This document shows positions 1 to 8,864 of a DNA stretch of 64,000 nucleotides, one piece after another (the first letter of the stretch is position 1; each line of letters opens with the position of its first letter). The notes beneath the pieces were generated by a model. It was given only the letters and a program-made list of their open reading frames with translations, was not told the origin of the DNA and searched no databases. Source of the DNA: Pirellula staleyi DSM 6068 (GTDB taxonomy: Bacteria; Planctomycetota; Planctomycetia; Pirellulales; Pirellulaceae); contig CAMDKL010000004.1 of NCBI GenBank assembly GCA_945900945.1, forward strand, positions 1 to 64,000. Direction: 5' to 3'. Made by a program: the position numbers and the translations under genes.

Positions 1-438
1 GTCGACTACGACACGCAATGGTTCGCCGGGATTGTCAAATCTACGGCCTTGACTATCGAGAGTTTTCAGTCGGAATTGATATTCACCGTCGGCCTTGGCT
101 TGAAAATGAAACTGCTTCGTTCTAACGTCGCCGCTTGAATAGAGAGTCCAGGACTTGCCACCATTCTCTGAGAACTCCAACTGAATCTCACGTGGTGCTT
201 GGCCAGTAGCGTCCACGTTAAATGGAATAACAAAGTCCAATCGTGGCCAATGAACTACGTCGTCATCATTTGTGCCTACCGCTCGGACGGATTGCGCAAC
301 CGATGGAGTAGACGATGAAACGCTTAAGGCAATGGCTGCAACAACCGATTGAAGGAGCCAAAGTCGAGCGGTAACCTTGTAGGGTGACGCTTTCGTGCTG
401 GGCTCATCGCATGCAGTCGGTATTTTTGGACAAATCAT
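1..438 (-). CDS. Secreted protein of unknown function, 3' end outside the window
   Basis: Reading the minus strand from an ATG at 438 gives 146 codons with no stop up to the window edge, so the gene is truncated here. Residues 22-48 form a hydrophobic stretch ending in a likely signal-peptidase site (SVAQS), so the product is probably exported. The visible mature part (around WPRLDFVIPF, LEFSENGGKSWTLY and DGEYQFRLKT) reads like a beta-sandwich domain that measures stress or deviation in many planctomycete extracellular proteins, but no named family can be assigned. It begins only 6 bp after the stop of the exported thioredoxin gene, so the two are probably co-transcribed. The coding call rests on the open frame, the signal peptide and the operon spacing; the function is unknown. 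Confidence 0.7.
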   Translation of the reverse strand, partial: MICPKIPTACDEPSTKASPYKVTARLWLLQSVVAAIALSVSSSTPSVAQSVRAVGTNDDDVVHWPRLDFVIPFNVDATGQAPREIQLEFSENGGKSWTLYSSGDVRTKQFHFQAKADGEYQFRLKTLDSQGRRFDNPGEPLRVVVD

Positions 439-444
439 ATATGG

Positions 445-1782
445 CTATCGTTTTAAGGTTCCATTCAGCTCATTTGCGACGCGTTCTGGACCAGCATTGT
501 CGAGCAAGTGAGAGTAGTAAACAGTGTTTTTCGTAAACTCCTCATAGTTGACTTTGCTCTCAAAAAGGAAGACCCGATTCGTGCCTTCTTCAATGCATCC
601 AAACTCGCAAATTCCATCATGAAGCTCGCCTACCTTGCATAAATGGACAATATCGAATCCGCTGAGGCATGGGGTGTAACGGTCCGGATTACTTAGCAAA
701 GTTTGTCTAGCCCGTTCATTTGCGCAATGGTAGATTCGGCCGCGATGTCGCACTGCGCAGGAGTTCTTCCCCTTGATCCATCCATTAGCATTCGGTTGAT
801 CAAGTGCTTCGATGAGCGATACTGGGCAATACCCACCCAAACCAACTGTCTCCGCGTACACGGGATGTGGCGAAACATTGCTGTTGGGCTGAAGCGTGCT
901 GTTGGGCAGAGGATCAGAATGGCGTTGCGTAATAATGGGCTGAGCAACAGCATGTTTGGCCGTTAGGTTGGACCCTGGCGCGAGGGAGGGCTGGTTTGAA
1001 CGGGCGGTAGGTTGAACGTCGCGGACTCTGGGTGAGAGCGGGTTTGTGTTTTGGTCGGATGGGGACGGTGGCACGATGACCCCCTCCTCGGTGATGTACG
1101 GGTTATGGATCACTCGCGAGCCTGAAAGTAAAGCTGCGGCCTGCGAGTCGCTGTTTTGAGGCATACCTGATCTGTTTTTCCACGCCGCTGATTGTGTTTG
1201 TACCGAGTGCCCAGCGTTTCCGGCGTAGGATGGCGGAACGGATTGGATTTGAGGTGGTTGTGCGGCCAAAGCACGGTCTTGCCGCTTTTCTTTTGCTCGG
1301 GCAATCGAGTTGCGTTCAACGGTCCAATCTCGATGCCGCAATGCGATTCTTTCGATCGTCTTGCAATAGACCGATGGGTCGGCGTTGCTAACACCTCGAT
1401 AGATCTCGTCGCCGTTGGGGAATAGGTAAATATCGGTGGGCCATCGGGTGACTTGGAATTTCTGTGCAAGGTCTCGGCGCCGATCGGCGTTTATTTTTAT
1501 TGGAACCAGGCTATCGTTCATCTTGGAAACCAGGGCTGGGTCCTGAAACGTCTTCCTGTCTAGCAATTTGCAGGGCGGGCAGTAGTCGCCATAAAAATGG
1601 AGCAGAACAATACTATTCGTGGTGGCCGCGCGTTGAACGGCAGCCTCGTAGTCTTCAGTCCAGGCAATCTCTCGCTGGATGGCGTATCCTGAAGTAGGAT
1701 TAACAATCGCTAGTGCTGTAAAAAATAACAAGGTCTCAATTGCTTGAAGCTTGAAACCAGCAATGAAAAAAAATTTCAGCAT
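445..1782 (-). CDS. Exported thioredoxin-fold protein with C-terminal YHS-like repeats
   Basis: The start at 1782 is chosen because it gives a clean N-terminal signal sequence (MLKFFFIAGF...) and sits about 8 nt after GAGGGA; the frame is open further upstream to 1896. The mature protein (445 codons in all) starts with a thioredoxin-fold domain of about residues 36-150 with the active-site motif Cys68-Pro-Pro-Cys71 (DYCPPCK) and a WP-containing loop (TRWPTD) in place of the usual cis-Pro region. This resembles the thioredoxin_7/DsbD-C type of periplasmic thiol protein. A long, low-complexity Pro/Ser/Asn/Gln linker follows. The last ~130 residues hold Cys-rich segments (GGYCPVSL, GRIYHCANERAR, NPDRYTPC) that look like one or two YHS-type metal or heme modules. 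A periplasmic thiol reductase or metal-handling role is inferred. It is followed after 6 bp by another secreted protein gene. Confidence 0.75.
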   Translation of the reverse strand: MLKFFFIAGFKLQAIETLLFFTALAIVNPTSGYAIQREIAWTEDYEAAVQRAATTNSIVLLHFYGDYCPPCKLLDRKTFQDPALVSKMNDSLVPIKINADRRRDLAQKFQVTRWPTDIYLFPNGDEIYRGVSNADPSVYCKTIERIALRHRDWTVERNSIARAKEKRQDRALAAQPPQIQSVPPSYAGNAGHSVQTQSAAWKNRSGMPQNSDSQAAALLSGSRVIHNPYITEEGVIVPPSPSDQNTNPLSPRVRDVQPTARSNQPSLAPGSNLTAKHAVAQPIITQRHSDPLPNSTLQPNSNVSPHPVYAETVGLGGYCPVSLIEALDQPNANGWIKGKNSCAVRHRGRIYHCANERARQTLLSNPDRYTPCLSGFDIVHLCKVGELHDGICEFGCIEEGTNRVFLFESKVNYEEFTKNTVYYSHLLDNAGPERVANELNGTLKR

Positions 1783-1896
1783 CGAGAGTCCCTCATCCGC
1801 GCAGCCCCACTCGGTCGAAAATGCCGAACGGATTTGATGCCAGGCGCATCGGTTGCAACGGATGGGCAAGTTTAGGGGAAATACAGAAAACAACAA

Positions 1897-2448
1897 AAAA
1901 GGACGATTGTCGGAGATATGCCGATTTCCCGCTTGACATGTACAGATGCCGATGCCAAACTTTAGAAAAAGCGGTGGATTCCTAAGGAACGACTTGATAG
2001 CTTTGTTCTTTGACCGGTGCCGTAAGGCGCCTAATGCATTCCTACCGCAGTCGCCAAGTGTCGTCCACGGAAAGTTTTTGGTTGCACACGTTTGTGTATC
2101 CTTCCTGCCGATCGCCTACTTGATTGAGCGGTAATAGTACCGATGTTTCATGTGGCGGATGACATAGCAGATTTCTGCTAGCAAAAAACCAATTTGCAGT
2201 TTTGCGATTTTCACTCGGGCCAGACTCCGCCTTCGTTGCGTTTTGCCGCCGTGAGTGGAATACATGGATTTGTTTCGGACAGGAATTTGATTGAGCGAGC
2301 ACTGAAGTTCGTTCCGCAATACCCCTCGTCGATTTGTATTTTGTTTTAAACCCTCTAGTACTCTGCATCCACTTCTTGCGATTATCACCAATTGAAATTG
2401 GGGTCGAGAAGAGGTTGCGCACTTGTTTTTTGTCTGGATTTTCGATTT
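1897..2448. other. Intergenic region between the thioredoxin gene and rho; no gene recognised
   Basis: About 550 bp separate the thioredoxin operon (minus) from rho (plus), so the region must hold two divergent promoters and the rho leader. Minus-strand open frames run through it, but they overlap the start of rho and show no recognisable motif. I see no tRNA-like or strong hairpin structure. Long rho leaders are often used for autoregulation by Rho-dependent termination, but nothing here proves it. Confidence 0.4.
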
Positions 2449-3801
2449 ATGCCCAAGAAGAAGCGATTTCGTTCTCATTTCCAAGGTGATAATCAGGCTA
2501 GTCCGGCGGGTGCAGGCGGCTCTGCCTCTAGACCCCGCCTCAAAAAACCACGACGCCGTTATGGTCCGAACTATCAACAAGCGTTCGCGAAACCTGAGGA
2601 TGAGCCAAGCGAAAATGCTGTAAATGAAGATGGGGAGGCGATAGCGACCGAAGACGGTGAAGCTCCCACGGAAGAGCCCGGTCAGGAGTTCTTCGGCATG
2701 TTGGAGATGCATCCCAATGGTTACGGTTTCCTAAGGTCTCCCGCGAATAATTACTCGCGAGAAAGGACCGATCCATTTGTGCCTGGAACGATGATCGAGA
2801 AGTTTCGATTGCGTCAAGGACTCAAAATCCTAGCCATTATGCAACAGACTCGCCGCTCACAAGGGCCTCGGGTCAAAGAAATTCTCGATGTCGAAGGCAT
2901 GAAGCCCGAAGAGTATGTGAACGTCAAATCCTTCGACACCTTGACAGCTATCAACCCCGAACGCTGGCTGAAACTTGAAATCGGTGCACAGCCGATTACC
3001 AATCGAGTCATAGACCTGCTGACTCCGCTTGGACGAGGCCAGCGTGCGTTGATTGTGTCTCCGCCTCGCTCCGGCAAAACGATCATGCTCCAGTCGATCT
3101 CCAAGGGTATCGCTTTAAACTACCCAGAAGTGGAATTGATCGTCCTGTTGATCGACGAGCGCCCCGAAGAAGTGACCGACATGCGTCGAAACATTATTCG
3201 CGGCGAAGTGATTTCAAGTAGTCTGGATGAAGATGTTGATTCCCACGTCCGCCTTAGCCAATTGGTCGTGGACCGGTGCCGAAGACTTGCCGAAATGGGT
3301 AAGGACGTTTTCTTGCTCATGGATTCGATCACACGCTTGGCCAGAGCATTCAATAAATGGGTTGGCAATAGCGGGGCAACTATGTCTGGCGGTGTGAACA
3401 TCAAAGCGATGGACATTCCAAAGAAGCTCTTTGCTACTGCGAGATGTTTTGCCGAAGGTGGGTCGCTTACGATCGTTGGCACTGCGTTGATTGATACAGG
3501 TTCGCGAATGGACGAGCTCATTTTCCAGGAGTTCAAGGGAACCGGAAATATGGAGTTGGTCCTGGATCGCAAGTTAGCCGAGCGACGTGTCTGGCCTGCT
3601 ATCGATATTACGCAATCGGGAACTCGCCGCGAAGAACTGCTACATGATCCCGACACGTATCATGCGGTCACGATGATTCGGCGGACGCTCAACTCCATGC
3701 ATCCCGTGGAAGCAATGGAGCAATTGACGAAGCAATTATCCCGATTTCAAAGCAACGCAGAGTTTCTCAAACTGATCGCTAACGCCAAGATCCTGGACTA
3801 A
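2449..3801 (+). CDS. rho: Transcription termination factor Rho
   Basis: Rho is the hexameric RNA-dependent ATPase that terminates transcription. The start at 2449 (MPKKKRFRSHF) gives 450 residues. The first ~75 residues are a charged, basic-then-acidic extension without the usual helical Rho N-terminal domain. The cold-shock-like RNA-binding domain follows (MLEMHPNGYGFLRSP, matching the DGFGFLRS segment of other Rho proteins). The RecA-like ATPase domain has a Walker A loop (PPRSGKT, Lys210), LIDERPEEVTDM, the Walker B/Q-loop region (LLMDSITRLARAFN) and TALIDTGSRMDE with EFKGTGNMEL. All core motifs are intact, so the protein should be functional. rnpA starts 24 bp downstream, which suggests an operon. 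The N-terminal replacement is typical of lineage-specific Rho variants and may change RNA loading; that part is inference. Confidence 0.97.
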   Translation: MPKKKRFRSHFQGDNQASPAGAGGSASRPRLKKPRRRYGPNYQQAFAKPEDEPSENAVNEDGEAIATEDGEAPTEEPGQEFFGMLEMHPNGYGFLRSPANNYSRERTDPFVPGTMIEKFRLRQGLKILAIMQQTRRSQGPRVKEILDVEGMKPEEYVNVKSFDTLTAINPERWLKLEIGAQPITNRVIDLLTPLGRGQRALIVSPPRSGKTIMLQSISKGIALNYPEVELIVLLIDERPEEVTDMRRNIIRGEVISSSLDEDVDSHVRLSQLVVDRCRRLAEMGKDVFLLMDSITRLARAFNKWVGNSGATMSGGVNIKAMDIPKKLFATARCFAEGGSLTIVGTALIDTGSRMDELIFQEFKGTGNMELVLDRKLAERRVWPAIDITQSGTRREELLHDPDTYHAVTMIRRTLNSMHPVEAMEQLTKQLSRFQSNAEFLKLIANAKILD

Positions 3802-3825
3802 CGCTGGTCGTTACATCTAAATAGC

Positions 3826-4200
3826 ATGTCGACACAAAGCGACGAGCGGTTCCCAAAGTCAGTTCGTTTGGTGAGTCCATTGGACTTTGACCGTGTATTC
3901 CATGAAGGGGTCGTGGCCAGCGACTCCGTTTTGGTAATGCATGCTGCTCGAGGTAATCAGACTTGGACCCGCATCGGATTGAGCGTATCGAAACGCGTCG
4001 GCAATTCACCGATTCGAAATCGCTGGAAGCGACTGATTCGCGAGGCTTTCCGGCGTCAAAAATTGGAATTGCCGCTCGGTATCGACATAGTGGTTCGCCC
4101 AAAAAGAGGAGCTGTGCCAGACTACGAATTCGTTTTTGCGTCGCTTCTAAAACTGGCGATGCAACTAGATCGGAAACTCAAGTCGACGGATCGAAAGTAA
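3826..4200 (+). CDS. rnpA: Ribonuclease P protein component
   Basis: This encodes the small protein subunit of RNase P, which binds the catalytic RNA and the 5' leader of precursor tRNAs. The 124-residue length is normal for the family. The diagnostic RNR motif region is present at residues 52-76 (SVSKRVGNSPIRNRWKRLIR), and the N-terminal phenylalanine-containing segment that contacts the leader (SPLDFDRVFHEG) is also seen. It lies 24 bp after rho and 49 bp before the thiolase gene. In most bacteria rnpA sits between rpmH and yidD near dnaA. Here neither neighbour is present, so the gene has been moved into a rho-linked cluster. The identity is secure. Confidence 0.95.
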   Translation: MSTQSDERFPKSVRLVSPLDFDRVFHEGVVASDSVLVMHAARGNQTWTRIGLSVSKRVGNSPIRNRWKRLIREAFRRQKLELPLGIDIVVRPKRGAVPDYEFVFASLLKLAMQLDRKLKSTDRK

Positions 4201-4249
4201 GTGGCGAATCAGGACGACAAATTTCAGTTGGATAGGAATGGTTTGCGAT

Positions 4250-5461
4250 ATGTCGAACGCTTGGATACTCTCTGGGGCTCGAACTCCGATCGGTCGATTT
4301 ATGGGTGATCTTTCACATTTGACCGCTCCGCAATTGGCAGGCCATGCGATTCAAGCTTCATTGGCCTCGGCAAAAGTCGACAGAGCACAAATCGACGAAG
4401 TGATCATAGGCGAGGTATTGACCTCAGGCGTCGGGCAGGCGCCAGCAAGGCAAGCGGCGCTTCATGCAGGAATTCCCGACTCCGTCGGATGCGCGACGGT
4501 CGGCAAAGTATGTGGTTCAGGCCTCTTTGCTATCATGCTCGCTGACCGATCGTTGCGCGCAGGAGACAGCTCGATTGTGGTCGCTGGCGGCATGGAGAGT
4601 ATGAGTCAAGCGCCTCACTTGCTCCGAAACTCGCGAACCGGTTGGAAGTATGGACAGCAACCGCTCCTAGACTCTATCGAATTGGATGGGCTCCGTTGCC
4701 CCCATGGGTCTGCGTCGATGGGTGTCTATGCAGAGAATGTCGCTCGCGATTACGGCATCGACCGCACTACGCAAGATGAGTGGTCAATGCAAAGCCATCA
4801 ACGTGCATTCGCGGCTCAACGTTCCGGAACGTTTGAATCGGAAATCGTACCGGTGCCAGCGGCGAATGGAGAGATGATAAAATGGGACGGCGGACCGCGA
4901 GCCGATGCTTCATTGGAAAAATTGCGGAAACTGAGACCGGCCTTCGATGCAAACGGCACGGTGACCGCCGGGAATTCGTCCACCCTCAGTGATGGGGCTG
5001 CAGCGGTCGTCGTCGTCAGTGAAGCGGTCCGCATGTCTATGCCCAAAGAATCGGCTTTTCGCATCGTCGCCTCAGCAAATCATGCAACGAGGCCTGAGGA
5101 TCTTTTTTTAGCGCCCGTGGGCGCAATCGAAAAGCTGCTTCGTAAAACCAATCGCAAACTATCGGACGTCGACCTGTTCGAAATCAATGAAGCGTTTGCC
5201 TCACAGACAATTGCATGTATGCGTGGACTAGGAATCGCTCCTGAGCGACTCAATGTCAACGGAGGGGCCATTGCCTTGGGGCACCCGATTGGATGCAGTG
5301 GAACGCGGGTGCTAGTCACTTTGATGCATGCTTTACAAAGGCAAGGTCTGACTGTCGGAGTGGCTGCATTGTGCTTGGGTGGCGGTGAAGCTGTTGCGAT
5401 AATGATCGAATACCAGCACGAGTACAAGTTTTTACAAGCAACCCGCCCGTTGAGCTTTTAG
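4250..5461 (+). CDS. Acetyl-CoA acetyltransferase (thiolase)
   Basis: Thiolases condense two acyl-CoA units to acetoacetyl-CoA or carry out the reverse cleavage in fatty-acid oxidation. The start at 4250 (MSNAWILSGARTP) is preferred because it aligns with the family N-terminus and lies about 12 nt after AGGA at 4234; an ATG at 4238 would overlap that site. At 403 residues the length is typical. The nucleophilic cysteine is Cys88 (GKVCGSG). The second active-site region is NEAFA, then His345 in GHPIGCSG, and the acid/base cysteine Cys375 in CLGGGE. All catalytic residues are present. It follows rnpA at 49 bp and precedes the DHDPS-family gene by 78 bp, all on the same strand. Biosynthetic versus degradative direction cannot be decided from the sequence. 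Confidence 0.92.
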   Translation: MSNAWILSGARTPIGRFMGDLSHLTAPQLAGHAIQASLASAKVDRAQIDEVIIGEVLTSGVGQAPARQAALHAGIPDSVGCATVGKVCGSGLFAIMLADRSLRAGDSSIVVAGGMESMSQAPHLLRNSRTGWKYGQQPLLDSIELDGLRCPHGSASMGVYAENVARDYGIDRTTQDEWSMQSHQRAFAAQRSGTFESEIVPVPAANGEMIKWDGGPRADASLEKLRKLRPAFDANGTVTAGNSSTLSDGAAAVVVVSEAVRMSMPKESAFRIVASANHATRPEDLFLAPVGAIEKLLRKTNRKLSDVDLFEINEAFASQTIACMRGLGIAPERLNVNGGAIALGHPIGCSGTRVLVTLMHALQRQGLTVGVAALCLGGGEAVAIMIEYQHEYKFLQATRPLSF

Positions 5462-5539
5462 CAACGAACATTTGTAGTAAGCTAGTGCAACGCAATCGAT
5501 CTTTTTTTCTGGGTTTAGTCCTCGCCGAGTATCGTTTTC

Positions 5540-6436
5540 ATGAGTCCAATACTATCGGGTATCATTCCACCACTCGTTTCGCCACTTCGCGCTCGCGATG
5601 AACTCGATCAAAAAGGGCTTGAGCGGCTGATTGAACATGTTTTGGCTGGCGGTGTTCACGGCCTGTTCTTGCTCGGTACTACCGGCGAAGCCCCAAGCTT
5701 GAGCTACCGACTACGGCGCGAACTGATCGATCGCGTAGCATCACTCGTGGCCGGGAGAGTTCCAATTCTCGTTGGTATTACGGACACTTCATTTGTCGAG
5801 TCGGTCCGACTGGCTGAGCATGCGGCCAATGCTGGAGCGAAGGCCCTCGTGCTTTCGACGCCCTACTATTTTCCGGCAGGGCAAACGGAACTAACCGGTT
5901 ATGTAGAGCACTTGGTCCCTGAGCTTCCGCTCCCTTTGGTGCTCTACAACATGCCGAGTTTGACCAAGGTTTGGTTCGAGGTGGAAACGCTTAAAAAGTT
6001 GTCGGCAATCCCTCAAATCATCGGCTTGAAAGATAGCAGCGGCGATTTAGGTTATTTTCAAAACGCGATTGGACTTAAAAAATTGAGACCGGACTGGTCT
6101 GTCATGATCGGTCCCGAAGCTAAGTTGCCGGAAGCGATGCGACTCGGAGGAGACGGTGGCGTGGCAGGCGGTGCAAATGTGTTTCCCCGGCTCTTTGTGG
6201 AGTGTTATGAAGCCTGTGTTGCGGGCAACCAGTTGCGTATCGATGAACTTCAGACGGCCATCAATGCATTGCAACAGATCTATGAGGTGGGAAAGTACGC
6301 TTCGAAGTACATCAAAGCGACCAAGTGCTGTTTGTCGTTGTTAGGTATTTGCGATGATTTTATGGCGGAGCCGTTTCATCGATTTAGAGCACCAGAACGG
6401 GAACGCGTTCGAGAAATTTTGGAGTCGTTGTCGTGA
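5540..6436 (+). CDS. DHDPS/N-acetylneuraminate lyase family aldolase
   Basis: This is a class I (Schiff-base) pyruvate-dependent aldolase of the DapA/NanA superfamily, 298 residues, a full-length TIM barrel. It has the GTTGE substrate-carboxylate loop (residues 46-50), the catalytic Tyr136 (LYNMPS) and the Schiff-base Lys164 (GLKDSSG). It is one of two such genes in this window. The other (61298) has the full set of DapA features, so this copy more likely acts on a sugar-acid or other keto-acid substrate. The YNMPS variant and the C-terminal half ([18 protein letters not shown]) are in line with NAL- or KDG-aldolase-like subfamilies. Its stop overlaps the GTG start of the next gene by 4 bp, which implies translational coupling. 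The substrate remains unassigned. Confidence 0.85.
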   Translation: MSPILSGIIPPLVSPLRARDELDQKGLERLIEHVLAGGVHGLFLLGTTGEAPSLSYRLRRELIDRVASLVAGRVPILVGITDTSFVESVRLAEHAANAGAKALVLSTPYYFPAGQTELTGYVEHLVPELPLPLVLYNMPSLTKVWFEVETLKKLSAIPQIIGLKDSSGDLGYFQNAIGLKKLRPDWSVMIGPEAKLPEAMRLGGDGGVAGGANVFPRLFVECYEACVAGNQLRIDELQTAINALQQIYEVGKYASKYIKATKCCLSLLGICDDFMAEPFHRFRAPERERVREILESLS

Positions 6437-8400
6437 AAATTTTCGTGAGGGGCTGGTTATGCTTCCTGGCTTGCACTAGCATCGCTCAATCCGACGAGCT
6501 TGAGCCGCTTCGATACAATAATCCTGGTTTGGTTGTCGATTTGGGGGTGGGGCTGTGGGCTTGGCCCATTCCGTGCGATGCCGATGGGGACGGGGACTTT
6601 GATTTGATTGTGTCTTGCCCGGACAAACCATCGAATGGCGTGTGGTTTTTTGAGAATGCCACCGGTGATACTAAGATTGCTAAGATGCCCGTCTTCAAAC
6701 CAGCGAAGCTGCTCAGTAAGACGGTGCACTACGTCATGCCAAGCTATGTCGATGGGACGATGCGAGTAATGTCTCCTGGTGTAGAGTACGTCAATTTTAC
6801 TAAAACCGGCACGAACGAAAGACGGACGCTACCAATCGAGGCGAAATTTCATAAGCCGTTAGGCCGACAAACCAAGGGGCCTAAAGTAAGGCACAACCAG
6901 TGGCGATATACTGATTTCGATGGCGATGGATCGCTTGATTTGATCGTGGGTATCGAGGATTGGAGCGACTACGGTTGGGATGACGCCTGGGATAGCAATG
7001 GCAATTGGCAGAATGGTCCGTTGCATGGATGGATTTACATGTTTCGCAATCGTGGCTCGACGGACAAACCAAACTATGCGGAGCCCGTCTTTGTCGAAGC
7101 GGACGGCAAACGCATCGATGTCTTCGGTTGCCCATCACCTAACTTCGGTGACTTCGATGGCGATGGCGATCTCGATTTGATCTGCGGCGAATTTCTAGAC
7201 TCGTTTACCTACTTTGAGAACATTGGCTCGCGATACTCGCCTCGTTACGCAGCTGGGCAAAGGCTCAAAACGGAACAAGGCAAGCCGTTGGCTATGGATT
7301 TGCAGATGATTGTACCAGTGGCCTTGGATTGGGATCGAGACGGCGATCTCGATCTGATTGTAGGCGATGAAGATGGAAGAGTGGCTTTCGTCGAAAACGT
7401 TAGCCGAAATAGCGCAGAGAACAAAGGCCCTACTTTTTCTTCCCCGCGTTACTTTCAACAAGAGGCGGAAACACTCAAGTGCGGTGCATTAGCTACGCCT
7501 GTTGGGTTTGACTGGGATGGCGACGGCGATATGGATATTTTGGGCGGAAACACCGCTGGCTTCATCGAGCTTTTCGAAAACCTAAGCGGGCCGAAAGTTG
7601 CGAGCCCGAGATGGAATCGACCTGTTGCGATTCAAGTCGATGGCAATAACTTTCGAATCATGGCTGGTCCAAATGGCAGCATCCAGGGGCCAGCCGAGGC
7701 CAAGTGGGGGTACACGACATTGAACATAGCTGACTGGGACAGCGACGGCCTGCCGGATCTTATTTTGAACTCGATACTGGGTCGGATTGTTTGGCTTCGG
7801 AATATCGGTACGCGCCAGTACCCACAGATGTCGCCACCACAGTTTATCGAAGTCGAATGGCCAGTCGAGCAGCCCAAATTAGCATGGGGATGGCTAAAAC
7901 CGAATGGCAAAGGTCTCCTGACTCAGTGGAGAACAACTCCCGTAGTTTTCGACTTCAATGCGGACGGAATGCTCGACATTGCAATGTTGGATCAAGAAGG
8001 CTATTTGGCGTTTTTCGAGAGAGCGCGTCAAGAGGGCAAGCTGATTTTGCAACCCCCGCGCCGCGCGTTCGTCGATGAGACGGGACGGCCGGTTCAGCTA
8101 AACCCTGGAGCCGCAGGCAAAAGCGGTCGAAGAAAGCTTTGCGTTACCGATTGGGACGGCGATGGCAAGTTCGATTTTCTGTTGAATTCGGCCAATGCGG
8201 ACTTCTTAAAGCAGGTCGATTTTCAAAATGGAAAATGGACTATGAAAAACGTCGGTACTCTGGCCAAAAAAAACATCGAAGGGCACGATGTAAGTCCGGC
8301 GGTAGTAGACTTCGGCGGTGACGGAGTACCGGACTTTCTGGGAGGCGCTGAGGACGGTCGGTTGTATTTTATGAAGAATCTGCGTGTTGGAAGCAACTAG
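6433..8400 (+). CDS. Secreted FG-GAP/VCBS repeat protein
   Basis: The start is a GTG at 6433 that overlaps the stop of the aldolase gene (GTGA). It begins a signal peptide ([20 protein letters not shown]), which supports this start. The 655-residue protein carries about nine calcium-binding FG-GAP/VCBS-type repeats with a DxDxDGxxD core, for example [54 protein letters not shown] and DWDGDGKFD. Together they should fold into an integrin-like seven- or eight-blade propeller outside the cytoplasm. Such proteins are numerous in Planctomycetota and are thought to bind polysaccharide or cell-surface partners. No catalytic domain is visible. The coupling of an exported protein to a cytosolic aldolase is notable. 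Confidence 0.88.
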   Translation: MKIFVRGWLCFLACTSIAQSDELEPLRYNNPGLVVDLGVGLWAWPIPCDADGDGDFDLIVSCPDKPSNGVWFFENATGDTKIAKMPVFKPAKLLSKTVHYVMPSYVDGTMRVMSPGVEYVNFTKTGTNERRTLPIEAKFHKPLGRQTKGPKVRHNQWRYTDFDGDGSLDLIVGIEDWSDYGWDDAWDSNGNWQNGPLHGWIYMFRNRGSTDKPNYAEPVFVEADGKRIDVFGCPSPNFGDFDGDGDLDLICGEFLDSFTYFENIGSRYSPRYAAGQRLKTEQGKPLAMDLQMIVPVALDWDRDGDLDLIVGDEDGRVAFVENVSRNSAENKGPTFSSPRYFQQEAETLKCGALATPVGFDWDGDGDMDILGGNTAGFIELFENLSGPKVASPRWNRPVAIQVDGNNFRIMAGPNGSIQGPAEAKWGYTTLNIADWDSDGLPDLILNSILGRIVWLRNIGTRQYPQMSPPQFIEVEWPVEQPKLAWGWLKPNGKGLLTQWRTTPVVFDFNADGMLDIAMLDQEGYLAFFERARQEGKLILQPPRRAFVDETGRPVQLNPGAAGKSGRRKLCVTDWDGDGKFDFLLNSANADFLKQVDFQNGKWTMKNVGTLAKKNIEGHDVSPAVVDFGGDGVPDFLGGAEDGRLYFMKNLRVGSN

Positions 8401-8864
8401 AAAAGTAAGTTCAAAAAACTCTTGCCGCTAGGGTAGCGGTTGGCATTACCGAGCGGGACCTAGTTGCAACCTGTGCCATAGAAGATGCCACGCCCCAGAC
8501 AGACCAGCGTCAGCGCAAAAAAAGTGGATAGACGATGTGCAGCATTACAAGAATCATATAGACCCTCACCGTCGAAGTCCGCCTGAGTCACACAACTCGT
8601 ATGCCAAACTTGATGCGGTGAAACCAAATCGGTCGCGTTAAATTTTGCGGAGGAAAGAATTGGACTGGCTTGTGCATTGGCTGCGTTTACTGTGGGAGCA
8701 GACTGCAAAAACAGCAGCGGTGATAGGTAGCGTTTCACGGTCAAATGCGAAACCGGCTGCCAAGGCTCGGTACTCGCGGTCGCTCAAGTTATGAGGTTGG
8801 CTCAGCCAATAGGTCGTAACAATGATCACAATCGCAGTGCAACCTGAAAGAACGCTCACCTCAA
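8401..8864. other. Intergenic region with doubtful small minus-strand frames
   Basis: This 464-bp stretch separates the convergent FG-GAP gene (plus) and FadL gene (minus). Directly after the FadL stop a minus-strand frame opens with GTG at 8859 (73 codons, with one hydrophobic segment CTAIVIIVTTYWL). A second overlapping frame (8744-8460, 94 codons) starts with a signal-peptide-like sequence (MTVKRYLSPLLFLQS). Neither has a good ribosome-binding site or recognisable motif. They may be remnants of one small exported gene broken by a frameshift. A short inverted repeat (CCGCTA / TAGCGG, 8425-8439) lies 25 bp after the FG-GAP stop and could be part of a weak terminator. Confidence 0.3.

Noticed and set aside
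2116-2712. 198-codon minus-strand open frame across the rho start
   Set aside because: It is antisense to the rho N-terminus and shows no domain or signal.
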